DNA of 64,000 nt. Origin: Pseudomonadota bacterium (GTDB lineage Bacteria > Pseudomonadota > Gammaproteobacteria > Xanthomonadales > Xanthomonadaceae). Made by a program: the position numbers and the translations under genes. The DNA lies in assembly GCA_018242445.1 (NCBI GenBank), contig JAFEBW010000009.1, positions 1-64,000 of the forward strand. Reading direction: 5' to 3'. The notes below the pieces were generated by a model that had not been told where the DNA came from, made no database searches, and worked only from the letters and a program-made list of their open reading frames with translations. Each line of letters opens with the position of its first letter. The stretch's first letter is position 1. Positions 20,876 through 29,410 of this stretch are shown here, piece by piece.

Positions 20876-21931
20876 CTACCGCAGCCCCGCGTTGATCTTC
20901 GCCAGCGCCGCATTGCCCGGGCAAAGCTCGGCTTCGCCCAAACGGTTGAAGGGCGTGGCCACGGTGTTGAGGTGGCCGTGCAGATCGCGTGGATTGGGGT
21001 CGATGAACAGCAGCCCGGTGGCGATCTCGCCGGCCGCGCGCGCGGCCTCGGCGTGGCGCGCGGCACCGACGTGGTTGCGCGGGTCGTAGCTGGCGTCGAG
21101 CTTGCGCAGGCGCAGGAAGCTGCCATCGTGCTGCTCGACTTCCACCACCGCGCCGTCGGCGTAATCGACCACGATCTCCTCGCGGCAGGGCACGAAGTCC
21201 ATGCGGTTGGCGACCTCGTTGTGGGCGCGCACGTATTCGTAGCTCTTGGTGCTGCCGGCGTGGTTGTTGAAGGCCACACAGGGGCTGATGACATCGATGA
21301 AGGCCGCGCCGGGATGAGCCATCGCGCCCTTGATCAGCGGCACCAGCTGGCGCTTGTCGCCGGAGAAACCGCGAGCGACATATGTCGCACCCAACTGCAG
21401 GGCCAGCCCGACCAGATCCAGTGGCGCATCGGTGTTGACCACGCCTTTTTTCGACACCGAGCCTTGATCCGCCGTCGCCGAGAACTGGCCCTTGGTCAGC
21501 CCATACACGCCGTTGTTCTCGACGATATAGACCATGTTCACCCCGCGCCGCAGCGCGTGCACGAACTGGCCGATGCCGATGGAAGCGCTGTCGCCGTCGC
21601 CGGACACGCCCAGATACAGCAGCTCGCGGTTGGCGAGGTTGGCGCCGGTGAGCACCGAGGGCATGCGCCCGTGCACGGTGTTGAAGCCGTGCGAGTTGCC
21701 GAGGAAATACGTCGGCGTCTTGGAACTGCAACCGATGCCCGAGAGCTTGGCCACGCGATGCGGCTCGACATCCAGCTCCCAGCAGGCCTGCACGATCGCC
21801 GCGGAGATCGAGTCGTGGCCGCAGCCGGCGCACAAGGTGGATACCGCGCCTTCGTAATCGCGGCGGGTGTAGCCGACCTGGTTGCGGGTCAGGCTGGGAT
21901 GGTGGAGCTTGGGCTTGGCCAGATACGTCAT
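20876..21931 (-). CDS. korB: 2-oxoacid:ferredoxin oxidoreductase, beta subunit
   Basis: TPP-binding subunit of a ferredoxin-dependent 2-oxoacid oxidoreductase (pyruvate or 2-oxoglutarate to acyl-CoA, CO2 and reduced ferredoxin). In the 351-residue product, C34, C37 (CAGCGH), C68 (GIGCSS) and C218 (SPCVAFNN) fit the four ligands of its [4Fe-4S] cluster, and GDGDSASIG (111-119) with VENNGVYGLTKGQ forms the TPP-Mg site. The ATG at 21931 overlaps the stop of the upstream Sel1/hydroxylase gene (ATGA). The fused gamma-alpha subunit korA lies upstream beyond that gene. The order suggests 2-oxoglutarate as substrate, but this is not proven. Confidence 0.92.
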   Translation of the reverse strand: MTYLAKPKLHHPSLTRNQVGYTRRDYEGAVSTLCAGCGHDSISAAIVQACWELDVEPHRVAKLSGIGCSSKTPTYFLGNSHGFNTVHGRMPSVLTGANLANRELLYLGVSGDGDSASIGIGQFVHALRRGVNMVYIVENNGVYGLTKGQFSATADQGSVSKKGVVNTDAPLDLVGLALQLGATYVARGFSGDKRQLVPLIKGAMAHPGAAFIDVISPCVAFNNHAGSTKSYEYVRAHNEVANRMDFVPCREEIVVDYADGAVVEVEQHDGSFLRLRKLDASYDPRNHVGAARHAEAARAAGEIATGLLFIDPNPRDLHGHLNTVATPFNRLGEAELCPGNAALAKINAGLR

Positions 21932-23457
21932 GTCGGCGCTCGCTCGGTCGAGGTCGGGTACAGCGGGTGTTCGCGCAAGGTGGAGCGCCACATCCATTTT
22001 TCGCCCCTCACGACCGGACGGCCGCTGTGCAGGGATTGCACGTCCTGACCACCGTCCGGCAGCGCGTTGTAATGCAGCAATCCCATCCCAGCCTCGCCTC
22101 GCACTGCCAGTGCGGGATGATGGAAATATGTCTCGCCGCCTGCATCGGCCGCACGCAGGCACAGCAATAAAGTCACCGAGCGTTGCCCGCCCAGATCGCC
22201 ACGTGCGCGATTGGCGACGATTTGATCGGAGGTGAAGGAATCCACATGCGGCAGGTATTCCTCGCCGGGCTGGTAGCGGATCACCGAATACGGCTCCAGG
22301 GCGGCGGCATCCCAACCGCTGAGGGCGATGATGCGCCGCTCGATCAAACGCACCACCGCATCGGCGTGCAACACGCCCGGCGGATGGCCCTGGCCATTGA
22401 ACTGTCGGCTCTCGGACTCATCGTTGATGCTGCCGCGCTTGACGTACGCATCCGGATGGCGCAATACCGCGGCCACTTTGTGCATCAGGTGCGCGCATTC
22501 CTCGCGGGTGGCCATGCCGCGACTGATCCCGATGCGCGGCTGTTGCGCCAGCCATTCCAATGCGCCCGGCTTGGCCTGCACGCGCCCGCACGCCACTGCC
22601 GACACGCCCACGCGAGAATCCGTTGCAAGCGCTATGGCCGGATGGCCGATGCTGGCGAAATGGCTTTCCAGCCGCAACACCAACGGATGCACCAAAGGCC
22701 GCGTGAGCGGTGCATCGGCGGGCACCAGTTGCTGCAAGATCGGCCGCGCCGTGACGAGGTTATCCTTGAGACGACTATGCCACACATCCGCCGCATCACC
22801 GCACAGCGCTGCCGGCACCAGATCATCGGCGGCTTGCCGCGCATCCGGGAAGCCGGCATCGGCGGCGCGCAGCATCAAGGCGCGCGAGAAGGCCGCGTCG
22901 CGCTGCGTGGGATCGGCGCAGGCCATGCGCAAACCGAGCGAGTAATATGCTGGCGGATAGCCGAGCGCACAGGCGCGCGCGAACATGGCAGCGGCTCGGA
23001 CATCCTCGCCGGCGTCGGCCAGCAGGTAACCGGCTTCCCACGCCGCCTGCTGAAAGCCTGCATCCGCGAGGTGATTTTGCAGATTCAATGCGCGCACCGG
23101 ATCGAAGGCCACGCCTAGCCCTTGCAGATACAAAGTCGCCAGACGGTCGATCGCCGGTGCGACCCCGGCCGCAGCCGCGCGAGTCAGCCAGCGTGCAGCT
23201 TGCTGATGCGCATCCGGCCATGTCGTCACTTGCAGGTAATACGCACCCAGACACCAGCTCGCCTCGCGCCAGTGCGGGCCATGGGCAGCGGCCAGCATCA
23301 GGTCGAGGCCGCGTTGATGCTCGGGCGTGCCATGACGATGCCGCGCGAGCAATTGATTCGCCAGCGCGATGCGCGCGCCTTCGTCGCCACTGCCTGCGGC
23401 CAGTTCCAGCGCTGCCAGATCGACCGGCGCGGCCGCCGTGGGCGCGATCGTACTCAT
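21928..23457 (-). CDS. Sel1-repeat protein fused to a prolyl 4-hydroxylase-like Fe(II)/2OG dioxygenase domain
   Basis: The 509-residue protein has Sel1/TPR-like helical repeats in residues about 25-215 (AARWLTRAAAAGVAPAIDRL and similar units) and a P4Hc-type dioxygenase domain in about 300-500. Iron ligands are H404 and D406 (LPHVDSF) and H477 (QSLHSGRP), with K487 in GEKW at the 2-oxoglutarate position, so it should be active. The RYQPGEEY block also fits. It lies between korA (31-bp gap) and korB (4-bp ATGA overlap), so it is in the operon of an enzyme that may consume 2-oxoglutarate. The protein substrate is unknown. Confidence 0.85.
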   Translation of the reverse strand: MSTIAPTAAAPVDLAALELAAGSGDEGARIALANQLLARHRHGTPEHQRGLDLMLAAAHGPHWREASWCLGAYYLQVTTWPDAHQQAARWLTRAAAAGVAPAIDRLATLYLQGLGVAFDPVRALNLQNHLADAGFQQAAWEAGYLLADAGEDVRAAAMFARACALGYPPAYYSLGLRMACADPTQRDAAFSRALMLRAADAGFPDARQAADDLVPAALCGDAADVWHSRLKDNLVTARPILQQLVPADAPLTRPLVHPLVLRLESHFASIGHPAIALATDSRVGVSAVACGRVQAKPGALEWLAQQPRIGISRGMATREECAHLMHKVAAVLRHPDAYVKRGSINDESESRQFNGQGHPPGVLHADAVVRLIERRIIALSGWDAAALEPYSVIRYQPGEEYLPHVDSFTSDQIVANRARGDLGGQRSVTLLLCLRAADAGGETYFHHPALAVRGEAGMGLLHYNALPDGGQDVQSLHSGRPVVRGEKWMWRSTLREHPLYPTSTERAPT

Positions 23458-23488
23458 GCCCGCACCTGCATCTCCGACACGCAAAACC

Positions 23489-25324
23489 TCATGCCACGCG
23501 CTCCCTCGCCGCGGTCGCTGCCATCGCTTCGCCGCCGATCGTCCTGGCGATGAACTTCGCGGTGATCGGGGTGCCGTCGTAATGCAGCACCGACACCAGC
23601 CGCGCCGGATCGATGCCGAACTCGGCGACCAGCAGGGTCTTCATCTGCGCATCGCGGTTCTGTTCGACCACGTACACGCTCTCGTGGGCGTCGATGAACG
23701 CGCGCACCGAATCCGGGAAGGGATAGGCGCGCAGGCGCAGGATGTCCACGTGCACGCCCGCCGCGTCCATGAGTTCCGCGGCCTCGGCCATCGCCGGGCT
23801 GGTGGAACCGAAGTAGATCGCACCGTGCCGTGCCGGTTCACGCGCCTTGTGCTCGCTAGGCTGCGGCACCAGCGCCTTGGCGGTGTCGAACTTCTTCAGC
23901 AGCCGCTGCATGTTGTAGATGTAATCGGGCCCGCGCTCGGAATAGCGCGCGTAGGCATCGCGCGAGGTGCCGCGGGTGAAGTAACTTCCCTTGCTCGGAT
24001 GCGTGCCCGGATAGGTGCGGTACGGAATGCCGTCGCCCTCGACATCGAGGTAGCGGCCGAAATCGCGACCGGCTTCGAGTTCCTCGGCGGTCATCACCTT
24101 GCCGCGGTCGTAGCGGCGGTTTTCGTCCCACGCGAACGGCTCGCACAGGCGCTGGTTCATGCCGATATCCAGATCGGTCATCAGGAAGATCGGCGTTTGC
24201 AGGCGGTCGGCCAAATCCAGTGCCGTGGCGGCAAAATCGAAGCACTCGCGCGGGTCTTCGGGCAACAGCAACACGTGCTTGGTGTCGCCGTGCGAGGCCC
24301 ATGCGCAGGACAGCAGATCGGCCTGCTGGGTGCGCGTGGGCATGCCCGTCGATGGCCCGCCGCGCTGCACATTGATCAAGGTCACCGGAATCTCGGCGAA
24401 ATAGGCCAGGCCGATGAACTCGGTCATCAGCGAGATGCCAGGCCCCGAGGTGGTGGTGAAGGCGCGCGCGCCGTTCCAGCCGGCGCCGACCACCATGCCG
24501 ATCGAGGCGATCTCGTCCTCGGCCTGCACGATCGCGTAGCGGCTGCGGCCGTTCTCGTCCTTGCGCAGCTTGCCGCAGTATTTCTCGAAGGCCTCGGCGC
24601 AGGACGACGAGGGCGTGATCGGATACCACGCGCACACCGTCGCCCCGCCATACACGCAGCCCAGCGCGGCGGCCGTGTTGCCATCCACGAAGATGCGCTG
24701 GCCCACCTCGTCGGCGTGCCGCACCTGCAGGTGGAAGGGCTGATGCAGGTGCTCGGCGGCATGCCCGTGCGCCAACCGCAGCGCCTCGCGATTGGCGTGC
24801 AGCAGCTTTTCCTTGGACTTGTACTGCTCGCCGATCAGTTGCTCGATCACGTCCAGCTCGATGCCCAGCAACTGCGCCAGCGCGCCGACGTACATGATGT
24901 TCTTGAACAACTGGCGCTGGCGCGGATCGGCATAGGTGGCGTTGCAGATCGCCGTCAGCGGCATGCCGATCGCGGTGACGTCCTCGCGGAACATCGATTG
25001 GGGCAGCGGCTTGGTGCTGTCGTAAAACAGATAGCCGCCGGGCACGATCTCGGCCACATCGGCGGCCCAGGTCTGCGGGTTCATCGCCACCATCAACTCC
25101 ACGCCGCCGCCGCGCCGACCGAGCCAGCCGGCCTGCGACACCCGCACTTCGTACCACGTCGGCAGGCCCTGGATGTTGGACGGGAAGATGTTGCGCGGCG
25201 ACACCGGCACGCCCATGCGCAGGATGGACTTGGCGAACAGCTCGTTCGCCGAGGCCGAGCCCGAGCCGTTGACGTTGGCGAACTTGACGACGAAGTCGTT
25301 GGTGGCGGAGATGGGCTGGGTCAT
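23489..25324 (-). CDS. korA: 2-oxoacid:ferredoxin oxidoreductase, fused gamma-alpha subunit
   Basis: The 611-residue product joins a gamma-type domain (about 1-190: FANVNGSGSASANELFAKSI, GGGVELMVAMNPQTW) with an alpha-type TPP-enzyme domain (GNTAAALGCVYGGATVCAWY, YPITPSSSCAEAFEKY, TTTSGPGISLMTEFIGLAYF, QRGGPSTGMPTRTQQ). Such fusions are common in KorA/VorB-type enzymes. It lacks its own Fe-S motifs, which are provided by the beta subunit and partner ferredoxins. The ATG at 25324 is the first of the domain. The gene is separated from the upstream FAD/Fe-S oxidoreductase by a 175-bp gap filled with two facing palindromic repeats. Confidence 0.92.
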   Translation of the reverse strand: MTQPISATNDFVVKFANVNGSGSASANELFAKSILRMGVPVSPRNIFPSNIQGLPTWYEVRVSQAGWLGRRGGGVELMVAMNPQTWAADVAEIVPGGYLFYDSTKPLPQSMFREDVTAIGMPLTAICNATYADPRQRQLFKNIMYVGALAQLLGIELDVIEQLIGEQYKSKEKLLHANREALRLAHGHAAEHLHQPFHLQVRHADEVGQRIFVDGNTAAALGCVYGGATVCAWYPITPSSSCAEAFEKYCGKLRKDENGRSRYAIVQAEDEIASIGMVVGAGWNGARAFTTTSGPGISLMTEFIGLAYFAEIPVTLINVQRGGPSTGMPTRTQQADLLSCAWASHGDTKHVLLLPEDPRECFDFAATALDLADRLQTPIFLMTDLDIGMNQRLCEPFAWDENRRYDRGKVMTAEELEAGRDFGRYLDVEGDGIPYRTYPGTHPSKGSYFTRGTSRDAYARYSERGPDYIYNMQRLLKKFDTAKALVPQPSEHKAREPARHGAIYFGSTSPAMAEAAELMDAAGVHVDILRLRAYPFPDSVRAFIDAHESVYVVEQNRDAQMKTLLVAEFGIDPARLVSVLHYDGTPITAKFIARTIGGEAMAATAARERVA

Positions 25325-25342
25325 GCGCGGAAACTCTCGATG

Positions 25343-25473
25343 TTCCCCTCTCCCACCGGGAGAGGGTGGCGCGCAGCACCGGGTGAGGGAAAGTCAGCGA
25401 GTGGACGCAGTGTGTGCTGTCTCGTCCACGTTCTTCCCTCACCCCTGCCCCTCTCCCGGAGGGAGAGGGGTTC
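25343..25473. repeat. Paired inverted palindromic repeats inside the kor operon
   Basis: Left unit: CCCCTCTCCCACCGGGAGAG followed by a GGGTGAGGG tail. Right unit, inverted: CCCTCACCCCTGCCCCTCTC followed by CCGGAGGGAGAGGGG. About 50 bp separate them. The paired head-to-head layout recalls REP doublets (BIMEs). It fills the space between the FAD oxidoreductase stop (25500) and korA start (25324) and may attenuate or stabilise the mRNA. Confidence 0.75.
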
Positions 25474-25499
25474 AAGCAGGGTTGCGAGCTTCATCGCCA

Positions 25500-27332
25500 T
25501 CACGCCGCCTCCTTCGCCTTGCTGGCACAACCCGAGCCGGCATGCGGCTGCTGGAACAGGAACTTCTGCATGTCCCAGGCTCCCGTCGGGCAGCGCTCGG
25601 CGCACAGGCCGCAGTGCAGGCACACGTCCTCGTCCTTGACCATGACGCGAGCGGTCTTGAGTGGGCCGGACACGTACAAATCCTGCGCGAGGTTCAGCGC
25701 CGGCGCGCTCAGGTGCGTGCGCAACTGCGCTTCCTCGTCGTTGCCGGTGAAGCTGATGCAATCCATCGGGCAGATGTCCACGCAGGCATCGCATTCGATG
25801 CACAGCTTGTCGGCGAACACCGTCTGCACGTCGCAATTCAGGCAGCGCTGCGCCTCCTTGAACGCGGTCGCCGCATCGAAACCCAGCTCGACCTCGACCT
25901 TGATCGAAGCCAGCTTCTTCGCCTCCTCCGACCACGGCACCGCGTAGCGCTCGTCGCGCACGATGTCGTTGTCGTAGCTCCATTCGTGGATGCCCATCTT
26001 CTGCGACATCAGGTGGGTGGCCGGCGGCGGCCGCTGCGCCGGGTTCCCGCCGGACAGCAGGGCGTGGATCGACACCGCCGCTTCGTGGCCGTGCGCCACC
26101 GCCCAGATGATGTTCTTCGGCCCGAATGCCGCATCGCCGCCGAACAGCACATGCGGCAACGTGGACTGCATCGTGACCTTGTCCACCACCGGCATGTCCC
26201 ATTCACCGAAAGCGATGCCGCAATCGCGCTCGATCCACGGGAAGGCATTCTCCTGTCCGACCGCGATCAGCACCTCGTCGCAGGCATGGATTTCATCGGG
26301 CTCGCCGGTCGGCACCAGCTTGCGCCGACCCTTGTCGTCGTACACCGACTGCACGATCTGGAAGCTCATGCCCACGAGTTTGCCGCCCTCGTGCAGGAAG
26401 GCTTTCGGCACCCGGCAGGGCAGGATCGGGATGCCCTCGTGCTGCGCGTCCTCCTTCTCCCACGGGCTGGCCTTCATGTCCTCGAAGGTCGAGCGCACCA
26501 GCACCTTGACCGATTCGCCGCCCAAGCGCCGCGCACTGCGGCAGCAATCCATCGCGGTGTTGCCGCCGCCGAGCACCAGCACGCGCTTGCCGACCTTCGT
26601 GACGTGGCCGAAATACACGTTGGCCAGCCAGTCGAGGCCGACGCGGATGTGCGCGGCCGCTTCCTGCCGGCCGGGGATGTCGAGGTCGCGCCCGCGCGGC
26701 GCGCCGCAGCCGACGAACACCGCGTCGTAATGCTCCGCGAGCAGCGCCTTCATCGAATCGATGCGGCGGCCGCCGACGAACTCCACGCCCAGATCGAGGA
26801 TGTAGCCGGTTTCCTCGTCGATCACCGCCTCGGGCAGACGAAAGCGCGGCACCTGCGTGCGCATGAAGCCGCCGGGCTTGGGATCGGCCTCGAACACGCT
26901 GACGTGGTAGCCCAGCGGCGCCAGATCGCGCGCCACCGTCAGCGACGACGGCCCGCCGCCCACGCAGGCGATGCGCTTGCCATTGCGTGGGCGCGTGGCC
27001 GGCAGCATCGCGTGCAGGCGCTGGCCGACATCGGGGTCCTTGTGATCGGCCGCCACGCGCTTGAGCCGGCAGATCGCCACCGGCTCGGGCTTGCCGGTGT
27101 TGTGCTCCTCGACGCGACCGCGCCGGCAGGCCGGCTCGCAGGGGCGGTCGCAGGTGCGCCCGAGGATCCCGGGGAAGACATTCGACTCCCAATTGACGAG
27201 GTAGGCGTCGGTGTAGCGCCCGGCCGCGATCAGGCGGATGTAGGCCGGCACCGGCGTGTGCGATGGACAGGCCCACTGGCAGTCCACCACCTTGTGGAAA
27301 TACTGCGGATCGCGAATGTCGGTCGGACGCAC
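25500..27332 (-). CDS. GltD-like FAD-dependent oxidoreductase with N- and C-terminal Fe-S clusters
   Basis: About 610 residues. The N-terminal glutamate-synthase-type Fe-S domain has CQWACP and CDRPCEPACRRG. The FAD and NAD(P) folds follow (ACVGGGPSSLTVARDL; VLVLGGGNTAMDCCRSA; LPHVLFGGDAAFG). The C-terminal 2x[4Fe-4S] ferredoxin part has CIECDACVDICP and CLHCGLCAERCP. It is probably the electron partner of KorAB, passing electrons between ferredoxin clusters and NAD(P)H; this is inferred from gene order. No in-frame ATG exists near the conserved start, so GTG 27332 preceded by CCGGAG was chosen; longer forms starting up to 27509 cannot be excluded. Confidence 0.85.
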   Translation of the reverse strand: MRPTDIRDPQYFHKVVDCQWACPSHTPVPAYIRLIAAGRYTDAYLVNWESNVFPGILGRTCDRPCEPACRRGRVEEHNTGKPEPVAICRLKRVAADHKDPDVGQRLHAMLPATRPRNGKRIACVGGGPSSLTVARDLAPLGYHVSVFEADPKPGGFMRTQVPRFRLPEAVIDEETGYILDLGVEFVGGRRIDSMKALLAEHYDAVFVGCGAPRGRDLDIPGRQEAAAHIRVGLDWLANVYFGHVTKVGKRVLVLGGGNTAMDCCRSARRLGGESVKVLVRSTFEDMKASPWEKEDAQHEGIPILPCRVPKAFLHEGGKLVGMSFQIVQSVYDDKGRRKLVPTGEPDEIHACDEVLIAVGQENAFPWIERDCGIAFGEWDMPVVDKVTMQSTLPHVLFGGDAAFGPKNIIWAVAHGHEAAVSIHALLSGGNPAQRPPPATHLMSQKMGIHEWSYDNDIVRDERYAVPWSEEAKKLASIKVEVELGFDAATAFKEAQRCLNCDVQTVFADKLCIECDACVDICPMDCISFTGNDEEAQLRTHLSAPALNLAQDLYVSGPLKTARVMVKDEDVCLHCGLCAERCPTGAWDMQKFLFQQPHAGSGCASKAKEAA

Positions 27333-27557
27333 GGCAGGCTCCGGTTCGCTGGCGATGATCGGAGTGTAGTCCGCGCGGACGGCGACGTCATGCCTGAAAC
27401 GCGAACCCGACGTCCATCGGTGTGCCCGTGCCGATGCGGGCGGGTTGTGACACGATCCATCGTCTGCGTGACGGCCTTCACGCAACCCGCAAAACAGGAC
27501 TTCCGGCACTGTCGGTCGCCGCCCCGATCTGCGGAACTAGAAAAACCCTGAATGGCT

Positions 27558-27667
27558 CGTCATTCCGGGGTCGCTGCGGCTTTTGCGGCGGAACCCGGAA
27601 TCCAGCGTCTTTGCATGTCCGCAGGTTGCGGCCAAGGCACTGGATTCCCGCTTTCGCGGGAATGACG
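27558..27667. repeat. Second ATTCCCGC/GCGGGAAT inverted repeat unit
   Basis: The left end is CGTCATTCCGGGGTCGC and the right end contains ATTCCCGCTTTCGCGGGAAT followed by GACG. The right end matches the dRS3 consensus exactly, and the outer CGTCAT/ATGACG ends match the unit at 17591-17693. It lies in the 421-bp divergent gap 27333-27753, between the FAD oxidoreductase and the S10 peptidase; 27668-27753 should hold the peptidase promoter and the opposite side that of the kor operon. Confidence 0.8.
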
Positions 27668-27753
27668 GGCGTTCGAGATGAGCAAACGTACCTTGGGGCG
27701 GCGGGGATCGATGCCGCGCCCACACCTGTCCACCCACATCACGAGGAATTGCC

Positions 27754-29373
27754 ATGTCCCGGCGTACCCGCCTGCTGTCGTTGAGCCTGCTGTCGCTCGC
27801 CCTCTCGCTCGCCCTGCCCGTGCTGGCGCAGGATCGGCCCGACGGCCCGCCCGGCGGCGGCGGCGACGGCAAGTCCGCCGACAAGGCGTATCAGGATCGC
27901 GTCTCCAAGGAAGTGGCCGATGCCTGGACCAGCCCGCCGGTCGCCGAGCGCGACGTGGCTACCGCGCACAGCATCAGCGTCGGTGGGCGCACCCTGAAAT
28001 ACCACGCCCACGCCGGCACGATCACCTTGCGCGACGAGAGCTCCAAGCCGATCGCCAGCGTGTTCTACACCGCCTACACGCTCGACGGCGCCAATCCGAG
28101 CGCGCGCCCGGTGACCTTCTTCTGGAACGGCGGCCCGGGCTCATCGACGATCTGGCTGCGCATGGGCTCGTTCGGCCCGATGCGCGTGCAGACCACCAGC
28201 CCGGAAACCATCCGCCCGGCGCCCTACGCTTTCGGCCCCAACCCCGACACCCTGCTCGACAAGACCGACATGGTGTTCATCGACATGATCGGCACCGGCT
28301 ACTCGCGGCCGCTGGGCGATATCAAGGCCAAGCAGTTCTGGGGCGTCGATGAGGACGCCGACGCCTTCGCCAACACCATCCTGCGCTGGACGACCAAGTT
28401 CAGCCGCTGGTCGAGCCCGAAGTTCCTGTTCGGCGAAAGCTACGGCACCACCCGCGCTGCCGCGGTGTCCTACCAGTTGCAGGACCGCGGCATGGCGCTC
28501 AACGGCGTGATCCTGCTCTCCTCGATCCTCAATTACGGTATCGAGCAGTCCGGCTACGACCAGTCCTACATCAGCTACCTGCCCAGCTACGCGGCCACCG
28601 CGTGGTACCACAACAAGCTCGCCAACAAACCGGCGCAGCTCGCGCCATTCCTCGACCAGGTGCGCGCTTTCGCCGGCGGCCCCTACGCTGAGGCGCTGTC
28701 CAAGGGGCAGAACCTCACGCCAGCCGAAACCGACGCCATCGCCAACCAGATGTCGGCCTACATCGGCATCTCCGCCGACTACATCAAGCGCGCCAACCTG
28801 CGCGTGGATCTGGGCCGCTTCGAGAAGGAGCTGCTGCGCGATCAGCGCCTGACGGTCGGCCGCTTCGATTCGCGCTACACCGGCGTGGACGCCGACGCGG
28901 CCGGCGAACGCCCGGACTACGACGCTTCCGATACCGCCATCTCCGGCGCGTTCATCGCCACGTTCAACGACTACATCGTGCACGAGTTGAACTACAAGAC
29001 CGACATGCCCTACCTCGTGGCGGCCTACGGCCAGCCTGGCTTCAACTGGGACTTCAAGCACCGCGCGCCGGGCGAATGGGGCCGCCAGAACAACCCCGAC
29101 GTGGCGGTGGATCTGGCCGCGGCGATGCGCACCAACCCCTACCTGCACGTGCTCTCGCTCAACGGCTGGTACGACATGGCCACGCCGTTCTTCGCCACCG
29201 AGTACGACATCGCGCACATGATGCTCGAGCCGGCGCAGAAGAAGAACCTCGAGTTCCGCTACTACCCGTCGGGGCACATGATCTACCTCAACCCCGATGC
29301 CCTGCACCAGTTGCACATCGACCTGTCGTCGTTCTACGACCGCACGGTGAACGCGGCACGACCTGGCAAATAA
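27754..29373 (+). CDS. Serine carboxypeptidase (S10 family), exported
   Basis: The 539-residue product has a signal peptide (MSRRTRLLSLSLLSLALSLA, cleavage after VLAQ) and a Gly-rich linker. It is an alpha/beta-hydrolase with the S10 oxyanion block FFWNGGPGSST, nucleophile S229 in GESYGTTR, Asp474 in NGWYDMATPF and His508 in YPSGHMIYL. Such enzymes remove C-terminal residues from peptides in the periplasm or outside. The ATG at 27754 follows GAGGAATTGCC. Together with the S9 peptidase at 12544 it suggests active peptide scavenging. A hairpin without a T-tract (29385-29405) separates it from the convergent kefB-like gene. Confidence 0.92.
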   Translation: MSRRTRLLSLSLLSLALSLALPVLAQDRPDGPPGGGGDGKSADKAYQDRVSKEVADAWTSPPVAERDVATAHSISVGGRTLKYHAHAGTITLRDESSKPIASVFYTAYTLDGANPSARPVTFFWNGGPGSSTIWLRMGSFGPMRVQTTSPETIRPAPYAFGPNPDTLLDKTDMVFIDMIGTGYSRPLGDIKAKQFWGVDEDADAFANTILRWTTKFSRWSSPKFLFGESYGTTRAAAVSYQLQDRGMALNGVILLSSILNYGIEQSGYDQSYISYLPSYAATAWYHNKLANKPAQLAPFLDQVRAFAGGPYAEALSKGQNLTPAETDAIANQMSAYIGISADYIKRANLRVDLGRFEKELLRDQRLTVGRFDSRYTGVDADAAGERPDYDASDTAISGAFIATFNDYIVHELNYKTDMPYLVAAYGQPGFNWDFKHRAPGEWGRQNNPDVAVDLAAAMRTNPYLHVLSLNGWYDMATPFFATEYDIAHMMLEPAQKKNLEFRYYPSGHMIYLNPDALHQLHIDLSSFYDRTVNAARPGK

Positions 29374-29384
29374 GCCTGCACATC

Positions 29385-29405
29385 GCAGCCGCATCGTGCG
29401 GCTGC
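29385..29405. terminator. Hairpin between convergent genes, weak terminator candidate
   Basis: Arms GCAGCCGCA and TGCGGCTGC with a 3-base loop lie 12 bases after the S10 stop and 6 bases before the end of the kefB-like gene. There is no T-tract on either side, so factor-dependent ending or mRNA 3'-end protection is as likely as intrinsic termination. Confidence 0.45.
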
Positions 29406-29410
29406 GCCGT

